DNA of 64,000 nt, taken from SAR202 cluster bacterium (GTDB lineage: Bacteria; Chloroflexota; Dehalococcoidia; Lucifugimonadales; UBA2962). This document shows, piece after piece, positions 18,482-27,133 of the stretch; the first letter of the stretch is position 1; the number at the start of each line of letters is the position of its first letter. The position numbers and the translations under genes were made by a program. Below the pieces are notes generated by a model. The model did not search any database, had not been told where the DNA came from, and saw nothing but the letters and a program-made list of their open reading frames with translations. The stretch is from assembly GCA_009392275.1 (NCBI GenBank), contig VFGV01000004.1, positions 64,290-128,289 of the forward strand, read 5' to 3'.

Positions 18482-19507
18482 ATGAACAAAGCAGATTTAG
18501 AGCAAATAGCCGCATCAATCGTGACTCAAGACAAAGGGATTCTAGCCGCAGACGAGAGTTCTCCAACAATAAAAAAACGATTCGACTCGATCAACACAGA
18601 TTCCACCGAAGAAAATCGCCGTGACTACCGAGAATTGTTATTCAAAACCAAGAATATTTCCCAGTACATAAGTGGAGTCATTCTGTTTCATGAAACCATT
18701 TATCAAAATGATTCCGATGGCAAACCACTTGTTAAAGTACTTACAGACCAAGGTATAGTACCAGGAATTAAAGTTGATAAAGGCGCCAAACCATTGGCTG
18801 GACATCCAAATGAAACGATAACTGAAGGCCTTGATGGCTTGAGAGAGCGGCTTGAAGAATATGCGGAGGCTGGTGCTAAATTTACTAAATGGAGAGCCGT
18901 AATATCAATTGGAGATTCAATTCCATCTAACTACTGCATAGAAGCCAATGCACACGCTTTAGCAAGATTTGCAAGATTGAGTCAGGAAGCAGGTCTTGTT
19001 CCTATAGTTGAGCCTGAGGTCTTAATGGATGGCGCACACAGTATCGACGATTGTTTCAGAGTTACAGAATCTGTTTTAAAAGAGGTGTATGATCAATTAA
19101 ACCGAAGTCAAGTTCACCTTCAAGGCACGCTACTAAAACCCAACATGGTTTTGAGCGGAAAATCTGCCGAAGGCCGTGCCAATCCAGAAGAAGTCGCTCA
19201 AGCAACAGTATCTTGTTTTAAAAATACAGTACCGTCTTCGGTTCCTGGAATCGTTTTTCTTTCGGGTGGCCAAAGTGACAAGGAAGCAACTATCAATTTA
19301 GACGCTATTAATAAATATGCACAAACAGTAAATGCTCCTTGGGAATTAAGCTTTTCATATGGCCGGGGCTTGCAAGCAGCCCCATTAAACGCGTGGCAAG
19401 GTAAACAAGTTAACATGTCAAAAGCGCAGGATGTTTTTTTCCAAAGAGCGTTAGTTACCAGTGCAGCTCGAAATGGAGCATACAGCCCAAGCATGGAGGC
19501 AGTATAG
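18482..19507 (+). CDS. fba: Fructose-bisphosphate aldolase, class I
   Basis: Schiff-base aldolase that joins or splits triose phosphates and fructose 1,6-bisphosphate. The 341-residue protein has the eukaryote-like class I motifs: GILAADES near the N terminus, VLTDQGIVPGIKVDKG, WRAVI, EPEVLMDG and the Schiff-base lysine segment GTLLKPNMV. FLSGGQS follows at the phosphate site. Class I aldolases of this type are less common in bacteria than class II. Its TAG stop overlaps the apparent start of rdgB, and a GGAGG inside its last codons may serve rdgB translation. Confidence 0.95.
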   Translation: MNKADLEQIAASIVTQDKGILAADESSPTIKKRFDSINTDSTEENRRDYRELLFKTKNISQYISGVILFHETIYQNDSDGKPLVKVLTDQGIVPGIKVDKGAKPLAGHPNETITEGLDGLRERLEEYAEAGAKFTKWRAVISIGDSIPSNYCIEANAHALARFARLSQEAGLVPIVEPEVLMDGAHSIDDCFRVTESVLKEVYDQLNRSQVHLQGTLLKPNMVLSGKSAEGRANPEEVAQATVSCFKNTVPSSVPGIVFLSGGQSDKEATINLDAINKYAQTVNAPWELSFSYGRGLQAAPLNAWQGKQVNMSKAQDVFFQRALVTSAARNGAYSPSMEAV

Positions 19508-20103
19508 AACTCCTAATAGCCACTCATAATCAAGGCAAATATCGTGAATTTGCTGATGCTCTTCGACCCATGGGAGTCAGTGTGCTAAGTTTAAAGACTC
19601 TAGGCATTCATAGGGAAGTTGAAGAAACAGGAACTACTTTTCAAGAAAACGCCATACTCAAAGCTACCGAATATTATTCGCATAGTAATATTCCCACTCT
19701 CTCCGATGATTCTGGCCTAATTGTTGATGTTCTTAATGGGGCACCTGGAATTAAATCCGCCAGATATGCTGGAAACAATGCAACGGATCAAGAAAATAGA
19801 GATAAGTTGCTTTACAAACTAGCAGATACTCCTGCAAACAAGAGAAGGGCGATGTTTGTATGCGTAATTGCTATTATTACCAAACCTAATGAAATCAAAC
19901 TTTTTCAAGGAAAAATACAAGGCCGTATTGCTAATAAAGAAACCGGCAAAATGGGGTTTGGGTATGACTCTATATTTATACCAGAGAACGATACAAGATC
20001 TATGGCGCAGTTGACAGATCATGAAAAAATCAAAATTAGCCACAGAGGAATTGCATTAAGAAAAACTAGCAATTGGTTCAAGAACTCTCGTATATTAAAT
20101 TAA
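19504..20103 (+). CDS. rdgB: RdgB/HAM1-type dITP/XTP pyrophosphatase with a non-canonical start
   Basis: Removes non-canonical purine nucleoside triphosphates (dITP, XTP). The frame encodes the family N terminus ELLIATHNQGKYREF before the first ATG at 19570, so that ATG cannot be the start because it would delete the nucleotide-binding THNQGK segment. Upstream in frame there is no ATG, GTG or TTG. The only plausible initiator is ATA at 19504, overlapping the fba TAG stop and four bases after a perfect GGAGG (19495-19499). Downstream motifs TFQENAILKA, LSDDSGL, GAPGIKSARYAG and GFGYDSIF are intact. A start-codon mutation or a base error in the assembly is the alternative. Confidence 0.88.
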   Translation: MELLIATHNQGKYREFADALRPMGVSVLSLKTLGIHREVEETGTTFQENAILKATEYYSHSNIPTLSDDSGLIVDVLNGAPGIKSARYAGNNATDQENRDKLLYKLADTPANKRRAMFVCVIAIITKPNEIKLFQGKIQGRIANKETGKMGFGYDSIFIPENDTRSMAQLTDHEKIKISHRGIALRKTSNWFKNSRILN

Positions 20104-20109
20104 CGGTAA

Positions 20110-21141
20110 TTGAAATTGAGCGATAAAAAAGAAATAAAAGATCAATTAAAAAGACCAATTAGAGATCTTAGAATATCAGTTACAGATCGTTGTAATTTCC
20201 GATGCGCATACTGTATGCCCGCAGAGATATACGGTGAAAGATACGAATTTCTGGAACAAGACAAGCTGCTAACTTTTGAGGAGATTACGCGTGTAACAAA
20301 TATCGCAGTAAACCTTGGTGTTGAGAAAGTTAGAATTACAGGCGGAGAACCTTTGGTAAGAAAAAACATTGACGTATTAGTGAGGCTTCTCTCAAAAATC
20401 CATAATCTTTCGGACATAGCAATGACTACTAATGGCTATTTACTACCCAAATTCGCACAGACGCTTAAGAATGCTGGACTTACAAGATTGACGGTTAGCC
20501 TTGACACTCTTAATGATGATATTTTTCGACAAATGAATGGCCGAAACTTCGGAGTCAAAAGTGTATTAAAAGGCATCGAAGCAGCTACTATCGCTGGCTT
20601 CCAGCCGATAAAGATAAACTCCGTTGTTCAAAAAGGAATAAATGACCATACGATAACTGATTTAGCAAAATATTTTATAAATCAAGGTCATATAGTGCGT
20701 TTCATAGAATACATGGATGTTGGAACACTAAATAATTGGAACATGAACCACGTAGTTACTGCAAAAGACATTATTAGTAAAATCAACGAAACCATTCCTG
20801 TTAAGGCAATTAAAGCTAAATATCAAGGAGAAGTCGCCAAGAGATACCGTGAAATAAATGGAACAGGCGAAATAGGTGTGATTGCTTCAGTCACAAATCC
20901 ATTTTGTGGAGACTGCACTAGACTACGCCTCTCTCCTGAGGGCAGTTTATACACTTGCCTTTTCGGAACAAAAGGCACAGATCTTAGGGGCCCGATCAGA
21001 GATGGTGCTTCTGACCAAGAACTAGTTGAGATAATTAGTAATACATGGCGAGTAAGAAATGATAGGTACTCAGAGACACGCAACATTAATGCTGATAAAA
21101 CTAATGATAAAAAGGTCGAGATGTACCATATTGGTGGATGA
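20110..21141 (+). CDS. moaA: GTP 3',8-cyclase MoaA
   Basis: Radical-SAM enzyme for the first step of molybdenum cofactor synthesis, converting GTP to 3',8-cyclo-GTP. The 343-residue product carries the N-terminal SAM cluster CNFRCAYC (CxxxCxxC) and ITGGEPL. The second 4Fe-4S site is CGDC followed by a third Cys after 13 residues, and the protein ends in the functionally important C-terminal Gly-Gly (MYHIGG). It starts at TTG, six bases after rdgB. The next gene, 34 bases on, carries MoaC, the partner enzyme for the second step, so the pathway pair is clustered. Confidence 0.95.
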   Translation: MKLSDKKEIKDQLKRPIRDLRISVTDRCNFRCAYCMPAEIYGERYEFLEQDKLLTFEEITRVTNIAVNLGVEKVRITGGEPLVRKNIDVLVRLLSKIHNLSDIAMTTNGYLLPKFAQTLKNAGLTRLTVSLDTLNDDIFRQMNGRNFGVKSVLKGIEAATIAGFQPIKINSVVQKGINDHTITDLAKYFINQGHIVRFIEYMDVGTLNNWNMNHVVTAKDIISKINETIPVKAIKAKYQGEVAKRYREINGTGEIGVIASVTNPFCGDCTRLRLSPEGSLYTCLFGTKGTDLRGPIRDGASDQELVEIISNTWRVRNDRYSETRNINADKTNDKKVEMYHIGG

Positions 21142-21175
21142 ATATAACCAGAGATCAATTAATCGAGCATAAAAA

Positions 21176-22075
21176 GTGATAGATATATATACAGACGGAG
21201 CTTGTTCAGGTAACCCTGGTCCCGGTGGGTGGGGTGCTATTGTAATTATTGATGGACAACAAACTGTATTGAAAGGTGGCCTAGCAAAAACAACCAATAA
21301 TCGGATGGAAATGATGGCAGTAATTGAAGGATTAAGGGCTTTACCTCCTAAATCAATCGTTACCATCCATACTGATAGCACATATATAACTAATACGATG
21401 ACAAAAGGATGGCGTAGAAAAGCCAATTTAGATCTCTGGCAAGAAATAGATGATTTGGTAGACAAACAATCCGTGACATGGAAATGGGTTAAGGCACACG
21501 CCGGCAACCCCCTCAACGAACTAGCAGATTCAATTGCCTTCAAAGAATCACAATCGCGAATTACAAAAAGTATAGACTCGATAGAAGAAAATCCAACTCT
21601 GTTCGATGAGGCATTAAGTCATGTTGATCATACTGGCAATGCAAGCATGGTGGATGTTGGTGAAAAAAGCTCCACTTTCCGTGTGGCTAAAGCTGAGGGA
21701 TGGGTTCAAATGAAACCCGCTACACTTAACTTAATTAAAGAAAATTCCATAGGAAAGGGTGATGTTTTAAGCGTAGCAAAAGTAGCGGGAATAATGGCTT
21801 CTAAGAAAACTGCAGATTTGATTCCATTATGTCATCCAATTCCTGTAGATAAAGTTTCAGTTGAAATATCAATCGATGACAATAAAAATGCTATTCATGT
21901 TGTCTCAGAAACTTCAACACATAGTAAAACTGGTATTGAAATGGAGGCTTTAATCGCTGTTTCGATTTCATGTTTAACAATCTACGACATGTGTAAATCT
22001 GCAGAACGAACAATAAAAATAGACGGGATTAGATTGTTGAAAAAAACAGGTGGAAAACACACCTACGAAATATGA
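21176..22075 (+). CDS. Fusion protein: RNase HI domain + MoaC (cyclic pyranopterin monophosphate synthase)
   Basis: One uninterrupted 299-residue frame joins two enzymes. Residues 1-125 are RNase HI: YTDGACSGNPGPGGWG, with the complete catalytic set D7, E45, D67 and D118, and H108 in the VKAHAG loop. After a polar linker (about 126-147), residues 148-299 are MoaC: MVDVGEK, KGDVLSVAKVAGIMASKKT, LIPLCHPIP, KTGIEMEAL and YDMCKS with the conserved Asp271 and Lys274. MoaC converts the MoaA product to cyclic pyranopterin monophosphate, and moaA is directly upstream. Both halves look active. RNase H removes RNA from RNA-DNA hybrids and has no obvious tie to molybdopterin. The start is GTG with a weak ribosome site. 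Confidence 0.93.
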   Translation: MIDIYTDGACSGNPGPGGWGAIVIIDGQQTVLKGGLAKTTNNRMEMMAVIEGLRALPPKSIVTIHTDSTYITNTMTKGWRRKANLDLWQEIDDLVDKQSVTWKWVKAHAGNPLNELADSIAFKESQSRITKSIDSIEENPTLFDEALSHVDHTGNASMVDVGEKSSTFRVAKAEGWVQMKPATLNLIKENSIGKGDVLSVAKVAGIMASKKTADLIPLCHPIPVDKVSVEISIDDNKNAIHVVSETSTHSKTGIEMEALIAVSISCLTIYDMCKSAERTIKIDGIRLLKKTGGKHTYEI

Positions 22076-22112
22076 TAAGTATTGTTTTCATAAAATTTAG
22101 TGCACATTCATT

Positions 22113-22745
22113 ATGATCAATCCATCTCACTTAAGGGGCTTAATACCTAAATTGACAAAACGTGGTGATTTCGATATTCCTAAATTAATTGTTTTAGGAA
22201 TTGGTAATCCTGAAAACGATTATCATCACACGAGGCATAACGTAGGATTATGGGCCGTTAACACAATACTTGATAAGCATCAGGCGACCTTAAATCACAC
22301 AAAAAGATCGTATGATGCCTGGATAGGAAAACTATATGGGGAGACAATAGTCGTTGGAAAATCTAAAACTTATATGAACGATAGCGGCATGGCAGCAAGA
22401 GCATTACTAAAAGAATATAAGTTATCCGCTGACTCTTTGTTGATCATCTATGATGACATGGACATCGCACCGGGCAATATCAGATTGAAAAAACAGGGAG
22501 GACCAGGAGGCCATAATGGAATGAAATCTATTTGTGAACGCCTAGATACTAAAGATTTCCCCAGACTTAGAATTGGGATCGGTCGTCCCTCTGATAAACA
22601 AGATACAATATCTTATGTTTTATCTAGCCCTAATCCAAAGGAGACAGAGTTAATAACATCCATCTTAGAAAAAATTGATGGAGTTTTAAATAGCATCATA
22701 TGCGACGGTTTAGATACAACTATGGAATGGGCTAATAGATCTTAA
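22113..22745 (+). CDS. pth: Peptidyl-tRNA hydrolase
   Basis: Releases peptides from prematurely dissociated peptidyl-tRNA. Family motifs are LIVLGIGNPENDYHHTRHNVG (with the catalytic His), KSKTYMNDSG and GGPGGHNGMKSI. At 210 residues it is somewhat longer than usual because of a basic extension of about 25 residues before the first strand. No internal start fits better, so I keep the ATG at 22113. It lies 37 bases after the RNase HI-MoaC fusion gene, closing the plus-strand run from fbp, and converges on the first Kelch gene. Confidence 0.95.
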   Translation: MINPSHLRGLIPKLTKRGDFDIPKLIVLGIGNPENDYHHTRHNVGLWAVNTILDKHQATLNHTKRSYDAWIGKLYGETIVVGKSKTYMNDSGMAARALLKEYKLSADSLLIIYDDMDIAPGNIRLKKQGGPGGHNGMKSICERLDTKDFPRLRIGIGRPSDKQDTISYVLSSPNPKETELITSILEKIDGVLNSIICDGLDTTMEWANRS

Positions 22746-22756
22746 TATCAAAAACC

Positions 22757-22772
22757 AACTAGTGTCCTAGTT
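22757..22772. terminator. Short stem-loop between convergent pth and Kelch genes
   Basis: AACTAG and CTAGTT (6-bp stem, 4-base TGTC loop) lie in the 26-base gap between the two convergent stop codons. The stem is short and has no long T run. It may contribute weakly to termination in either direction. Confidence 0.3.
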
Positions 22773-23944
22773 TAACGACTAAATTTTTCAGCCTCAGCCA
22801 ATATCATTTCCTTACCATTACCGCCTGCTACGAGTACAGTGCCATCATTTAAAACTACTGAGACGTGCCTAAACCGTGGTTCCTCCATGTTAGCCAAAAC
22901 AGTCCAACTATCGGTTTCTGGGTTATATATCTCAGCGGAACTACGATTACCCATGCCTCCAGTAACAATTACCTTGCCGTCTGCAGTAATTACGGCTGTA
23001 TGTTGTCCCCGCGGCTCTGATAAGTCTGGCGTCCTTGTCCACGTGTCAGCGGCAGGATCATATATCTCAGCATTATTCCTCTTTCCGCGGCCTCCTACAA
23101 TCAATACTCGGCCGTCTTGTAATAAGGTGGCGGTATGTGAGTGTCTACTTATTGCCATTGGTGCTACTGTTGTCCAAGTGTCTGTTGAGGCGTCATAAAT
23201 TTCAGCTGATTTAAGATATGGGCCATCTTCTTTACCCCCGCCCGTAATTAAAACCCTACCGTCCTGCAAAACAGTCGTTGTATGATTAGCCCTTTTATCG
23301 ACCATAGAAGCAGCTTCAGTCCAAGTGTCAGTGGATGGATCGTATATCTCTGCTGTCTTGTGTAAACCATAGTTCACGTTGTACCCACCAGACACCATGA
23401 ATTTTCCATCGTTCAAAACAGCTCCTTTAACTTCATCTCTGGGTTCGATCATAGGCGCGATAGATTCGAATTCTCCTGTTGCAGGATCCCATATCTCCGC
23501 ATCAGGATATGCATGAGTAAGTGTACCCCTACCACCGGCGACTATAACCCTTCCATCAGGCAATATCCCAGACGCAAAAGCATACCGATGAATTGCCATT
23601 ACTCCAGTAAATTCCCAAGTGTCTGTAGTTGGATCATATATTTCTGCTGTCTCAAAAATATATGTATTATGACTTGTTTTCTCACCAAGTCCCTTACCTC
23701 CCATAACCAACACCTTTCCACCTTCTATCAATATTGCTGAGTGCTGTATTCGAGCATTTTTCATATCTGCAACTCGTTCAAATTCACCTGGCGGTATTGA
23801 CTCGACTGAACCAGTATCATCTATAACTGAATCTTCTTGTTGAATACCTTTTGAGACATCCTGAATTGAATCATCTGAAGATCCACAAGAATAACTAAAA
23901 GCTAAAATAGTGCATAACGCTGTAAACAATAATAGTATTTTCAT
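22772..23944 (-). CDS. Secreted Kelch-repeat beta-propeller lipoprotein (copy 1)
   Basis: The 390-residue product has an N-terminal signal segment followed by SYSCGSSDD, a probable but imperfect lipobox. It then has an acidic linker and seven Kelch repeats. Each repeat has a DGRVLVxGG-type strand and an AEIYDPxTDTW turn, which predicts a seven-bladed propeller like the galactose oxidase N-terminal propeller. No catalytic domain is attached, so it is probably a binding or scaffold protein at the cell surface. It is the downstream member of a tandem pair; the partner (23963-25165) has the same architecture, and only 18 bases separate them. Function unknown. Confidence 0.8.
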   Translation of the reverse strand: MKILLLFTALCTILAFSYSCGSSDDSIQDVSKGIQQEDSVIDDTGSVESIPPGEFERVADMKNARIQHSAILIEGGKVLVMGGKGLGEKTSHNTYIFETAEIYDPTTDTWEFTGVMAIHRYAFASGILPDGRVIVAGGRGTLTHAYPDAEIWDPATGEFESIAPMIEPRDEVKGAVLNDGKFMVSGGYNVNYGLHKTAEIYDPSTDTWTEAASMVDKRANHTTTVLQDGRVLITGGGKEDGPYLKSAEIYDASTDTWTTVAPMAISRHSHTATLLQDGRVLIVGGRGKRNNAEIYDPAADTWTRTPDLSEPRGQHTAVITADGKVIVTGGMGNRSSAEIYNPETDSWTVLANMEEPRFRHVSVVLNDGTVLVAGGNGKEMILAEAEKFSR

Positions 23945-23962
23945 TTTTCACCTTACCTTTAT

Positions 23963-25165
23963 CTATGGAGTAAAAAGTTCAGTCTCAGCCAATAGGCCTT
24001 CCTTACCATTCCCACCAATAACTAAAATTTTCCCATTATCTAGTTCAATCATCTGATGTCGATAACGAGTGTCATGCATGTCCAATGTTCTCGTCCATGT
24101 TCCTGTATCAGGGTCAAATATTTCACCTGAAATTCTTAGGCCTATGCCTCCAGTAACCAAAACTCTTCCATCCTGCATTAACACTCCTGAGGCCTCTGAT
24201 CTTGGTATCTCAGTATTTCCCACTTTAGTCCAAACATCAGTCAAGGGGTTATAAACCTCAGCAGTCAACTTTTTACCACGACCTCCCACCACTAAAACGC
24301 TGCCATCCGATAGTTTTACAGCAGTATGCGACGCTCTTCCAGTAGACATTTCTGCAGCAAAAACCCAGCTATCAGTGGCTGGATCATATATTTCAGTAGT
24401 TTTTTCATAAGGAGGATCTAACTTTCCGCCGCCAGTCACTAACACTCGTCCATCATCCAATAGAGTTGCTGTATGCCGAGCTCTTGCAGCTGACATAGAT
24501 GCTGCTTCAGACCATTTGCCTGTAGACGGATCCCAAAGTTCTACTGACGCCTCTACAGCGTAGTCTCGCTCTTCACCACCAATAATAATTACACGCCCAT
24601 CATTTAGAGTTAAGCATGGCATGTAATCACGCCCTATATTCAGGTCATCAGTTTGAGACCACTCGCCAGTCGCGGGATCCCATACTTCTGCGGTTGGCAT
24701 TGCCATATTAAGTTTACCTCGACCTCCAGCAGCTAAAACTTTGCCATCATTTAACAACGCTGCACATAAATCGTGCCGCTGATCTACCATAGATCCAGTT
24801 AAGACCCACTCGTCATTATCTGGAGTATATATTTCTGCTGATTCGTACACAGTATTGTTTAAGTTGGCTCCAGGACCTCGCCCACCGACCACAAAAATCC
24901 TACCATCGGGCAATTTAATTGCACTATGTAATTGCCTGGCTGCCTTCATTTCATCAACAAGAATGAATTCCCCTTGAGATCCATCTGGGGCAGGTTTTTC
25001 ACCACTTTGAATAGTAACGGAGTCACTTTCACCTGAAGAGTTAGCACTGGACGAATCTCCTCCACATGCCATGATCATAGTTAGTAAAAGTAAAACTGAA
25101 ACGATGTTTGTCAACTCAATTTGCTTATAGGCTCTGCTATTTAACATATTTAATATGATTCTCAT
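23963..25165 (-). CDS. Secreted Kelch-repeat beta-propeller lipoprotein (copy 2)
   Basis: Paralogue of the next gene in the same operon. The 400-residue product starts with a longer N terminus, a hydrophobic segment and IMACGGDSSS (lipobox-like Cys). A Ser/Gly/Glu linker follows, then seven Kelch repeats with the same DGRVLV(T/V)GG and EIYDPxTDxW signatures. The repeats align one to one with copy 1, so the pair arose by tandem duplication of a whole gene rather than repeat shuffling. The two have diverged considerably, mostly in loops. The likely place is the outer face of the cell envelope; ligand unknown. Confidence 0.8.
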   Translation of the reverse strand: MRIILNMLNSRAYKQIELTNIVSVLLLLTMIMACGGDSSSANSSGESDSVTIQSGEKPAPDGSQGEFILVDEMKAARQLHSAIKLPDGRIFVVGGRGPGANLNNTVYESAEIYTPDNDEWVLTGSMVDQRHDLCAALLNDGKVLAAGGRGKLNMAMPTAEVWDPATGEWSQTDDLNIGRDYMPCLTLNDGRVIIIGGEERDYAVEASVELWDPSTGKWSEAASMSAARARHTATLLDDGRVLVTGGGKLDPPYEKTTEIYDPATDSWVFAAEMSTGRASHTAVKLSDGSVLVVGGRGKKLTAEVYNPLTDVWTKVGNTEIPRSEASGVLMQDGRVLVTGGIGLRISGEIFDPDTGTWTRTLDMHDTRYRHQMIELDNGKILVIGGNGKEGLLAETELFTP

Positions 25166-25371
25166 TTTTAATCCAGGAACTAAAGATTTGTTTCCAAAAT
25201 AATTTTCCGCGTATTTTAGAGTTTATTTGTTAAAAGTAATGTATATAATTTGAATCTAAAGGTAAATTACTAAATAATATCTGTAGGATTTTAACCATAC
25301 ATGGATCAGCTTACAAGTTAATGGTAAAAATTAATATCTAAAACTATTAAAACAATATCGAAACATAAAAA

Positions 25372-25659
25372 ATGAATTTATCAAGTGATGAAGTAAAACA
25401 CATAGCTAGCCTAGCGAAAATTGCGATGTCAGATTCTGAACTCAAAGTAATTGGATCTCAACTATCACAAATCCTAGATCAATTCCGGTCTTTAAGCACT
25501 TTAAACACTGAAAACATTGAAATAACCGCCCACCCAACAAGCCTCAATACCGTTTTGAGAACTGACGATATCACCAATTCTAAAGCAGATAAAAGCATGC
25601 TAGATAATGCCCCTAGAAAAGAAGGTGATTTTGTTCGAGTAAGGTCGGTACTAGAATAG
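25372..25659 (+). CDS. gatC: Asp/Glu-tRNA amidotransferase subunit C
   Basis: Small stabilising subunit of the GatCAB complex that converts misacylated Glu-tRNA-Gln or Asp-tRNA-Asn to the correct amide. The 95 residues show the family's LSSDEVKHIASLAKIAMSDSE start, the QLSQILDQFRSL helix and the late RTDD...NAPRKEGDFVRV segment. The stop is one base before the gatA start, so the two are coupled. The 206-base gap upstream contains a TATAAT at 25244-25249 without a convincing -35 box. Confidence 0.93.
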   Translation: MNLSSDEVKHIASLAKIAMSDSELKVIGSQLSQILDQFRSLSTLNTENIEITAHPTSLNTVLRTDDITNSKADKSMLDNAPRKEGDFVRVRSVLE

Positions 25660-25660
25660 C

Positions 25661-27130
25661 ATGCCTTCGCCTCATCCATGGTCTCTAACAATTTCTGAAG
25701 CCCACCACTTGTTAGCTAATAAGCAGTTATCTGCAGTCGAGCTTGTTGAATCAGTATTACAGCGAATAAAGCAAACAGATTCAAAACTTAACTCATTTAT
25801 ATCAGTTACTGAAGAATATGCACTGCAGTCCGCAGCAAAAGCAGACTCAATGATTTCCAACAGCAAACAAACTATGCTGACTGGCATCCCCTTTCAGGCT
25901 AAAGACAATATTTGCACAAATTCAATTGCTACAACTTGTGCTTCAAAAATGCTTGAAAACTTTATACCAAATTATGACGCTACTGCTATCACTAAGCTTA
26001 AATCAACAGGTGCAGTGCTTTTAGGAAAAGGCAATCTAGATGAATTCGCTATGGGTTCTTCAACAGAAAACTCTGTATTTTTCCCCACGAAAAACCCTCA
26101 TGACCTTAGCGCCGTCCCAGGAGGAAGCAGCGGAGGGCCTGCTGCGTCCGTTAGCGCTGAACAATGCCTTTTTGCTATTGGTTCCGATACCGGGGGCAGC
26201 GTCAGGCAACCCGCATCATTTTGCGGCGTAGTAGGATTAAAACCAACCTATGGACGTGTCAGTCGATACGGACTAGTTGCATTCGCAAGCTCTTTAGATC
26301 AAATAGGTCCATTGACTAAAAATGTTCAGGACTCAGCTTTTGTGCTAGAGGCAATTTCAGGAAAAGACCCAAAAGACAGCACATCTAACCCTGAGGTTGT
26401 TCCATCCTATTACAAGTATTTAGATGGTGATGTAAAAGACTTAAAGGTGGGAGTGCCAAAAGAATACTTCGTTGACGGAATGGACGCGGACGTGGCAAGT
26501 ACTGTCAGATCTGCCATAAAAACTATGGAGGATATGGGCGCTGAAATATCAGAGGTGTCTCTACCACATACATCACATGCATTAGCTGTTTATTATATTA
26601 TCGCCCCCGCTGAAGCTTCCTCAAACTTATCAAGATATGATGGAGTAAAATTCGGCTACTCAGACGCGAATTCTACTGATGTTTGGGATGCACTGGAAAA
26701 AACAAGACAGCACGGGTTCGGACCAGAAGTTAAAAGGCGTATTTTGCTTGGCACGTATGCTTTGTCATCAGGATATTATGACGCTTACTACTTAAAAGCA
26801 CAGCAAGTTAGGTCTCTAATACGTCAGGATTTTGTGAATGCATTTGCCAAAGTCGATATTCTAATAGCTCCATCAACACCAACTGTAGCTTTCCCCTTAG
26901 GAGATAAGTTGTCAGATCCAGTGCAAATGTATTTGAACGACATTTTTACAATCCCAGCTAATATCGCAGGCATACCGGCAATATCCATACCTGCTGGTTT
27001 AATAAAAAACATGCCTATTGGGATTCAAATCATGGGTCCACATCATTCGGAGAAAACCGTATTAAAAGCCGCTCATGCGTATGAGCAAGCTACAAATCAT
27101 GGTTTTTTAAAACCTTCGATTCAGGAGTAA
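25661..27130 (+). CDS. gatA: Asp/Glu-tRNA amidotransferase subunit A
   Basis: Amidase subunit that frees ammonia from glutamine for tRNA amidation. The 489-residue protein has the amidase-signature triad region: Lys in PFQAKDNI and the Ser-cisSer pair in PGGSSGGPAASVS, followed by SDTGGSVRQPASFCGVVG. GatA-specific features such as KPTYGRVSRYGLVAFASSLDQIGP are present, which separates it from the general amidase at 39236. gatB is not adjacent and must lie elsewhere. Two dehydrogenase genes follow on the same strand. Confidence 0.95.
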   Translation: MPSPHPWSLTISEAHHLLANKQLSAVELVESVLQRIKQTDSKLNSFISVTEEYALQSAAKADSMISNSKQTMLTGIPFQAKDNICTNSIATTCASKMLENFIPNYDATAITKLKSTGAVLLGKGNLDEFAMGSSTENSVFFPTKNPHDLSAVPGGSSGGPAASVSAEQCLFAIGSDTGGSVRQPASFCGVVGLKPTYGRVSRYGLVAFASSLDQIGPLTKNVQDSAFVLEAISGKDPKDSTSNPEVVPSYYKYLDGDVKDLKVGVPKEYFVDGMDADVASTVRSAIKTMEDMGAEISEVSLPHTSHALAVYYIIAPAEASSNLSRYDGVKFGYSDANSTDVWDALEKTRQHGFGPEVKRRILLGTYALSSGYYDAYYLKAQQVRSLIRQDFVNAFAKVDILIAPSTPTVAFPLGDKLSDPVQMYLNDIFTIPANIAGIPAISIPAGLIKNMPIGIQIMGPHHSEKTVLKAAHAYEQATNHGFLKPSIQE

Positions 27131-27133
27131 ATT

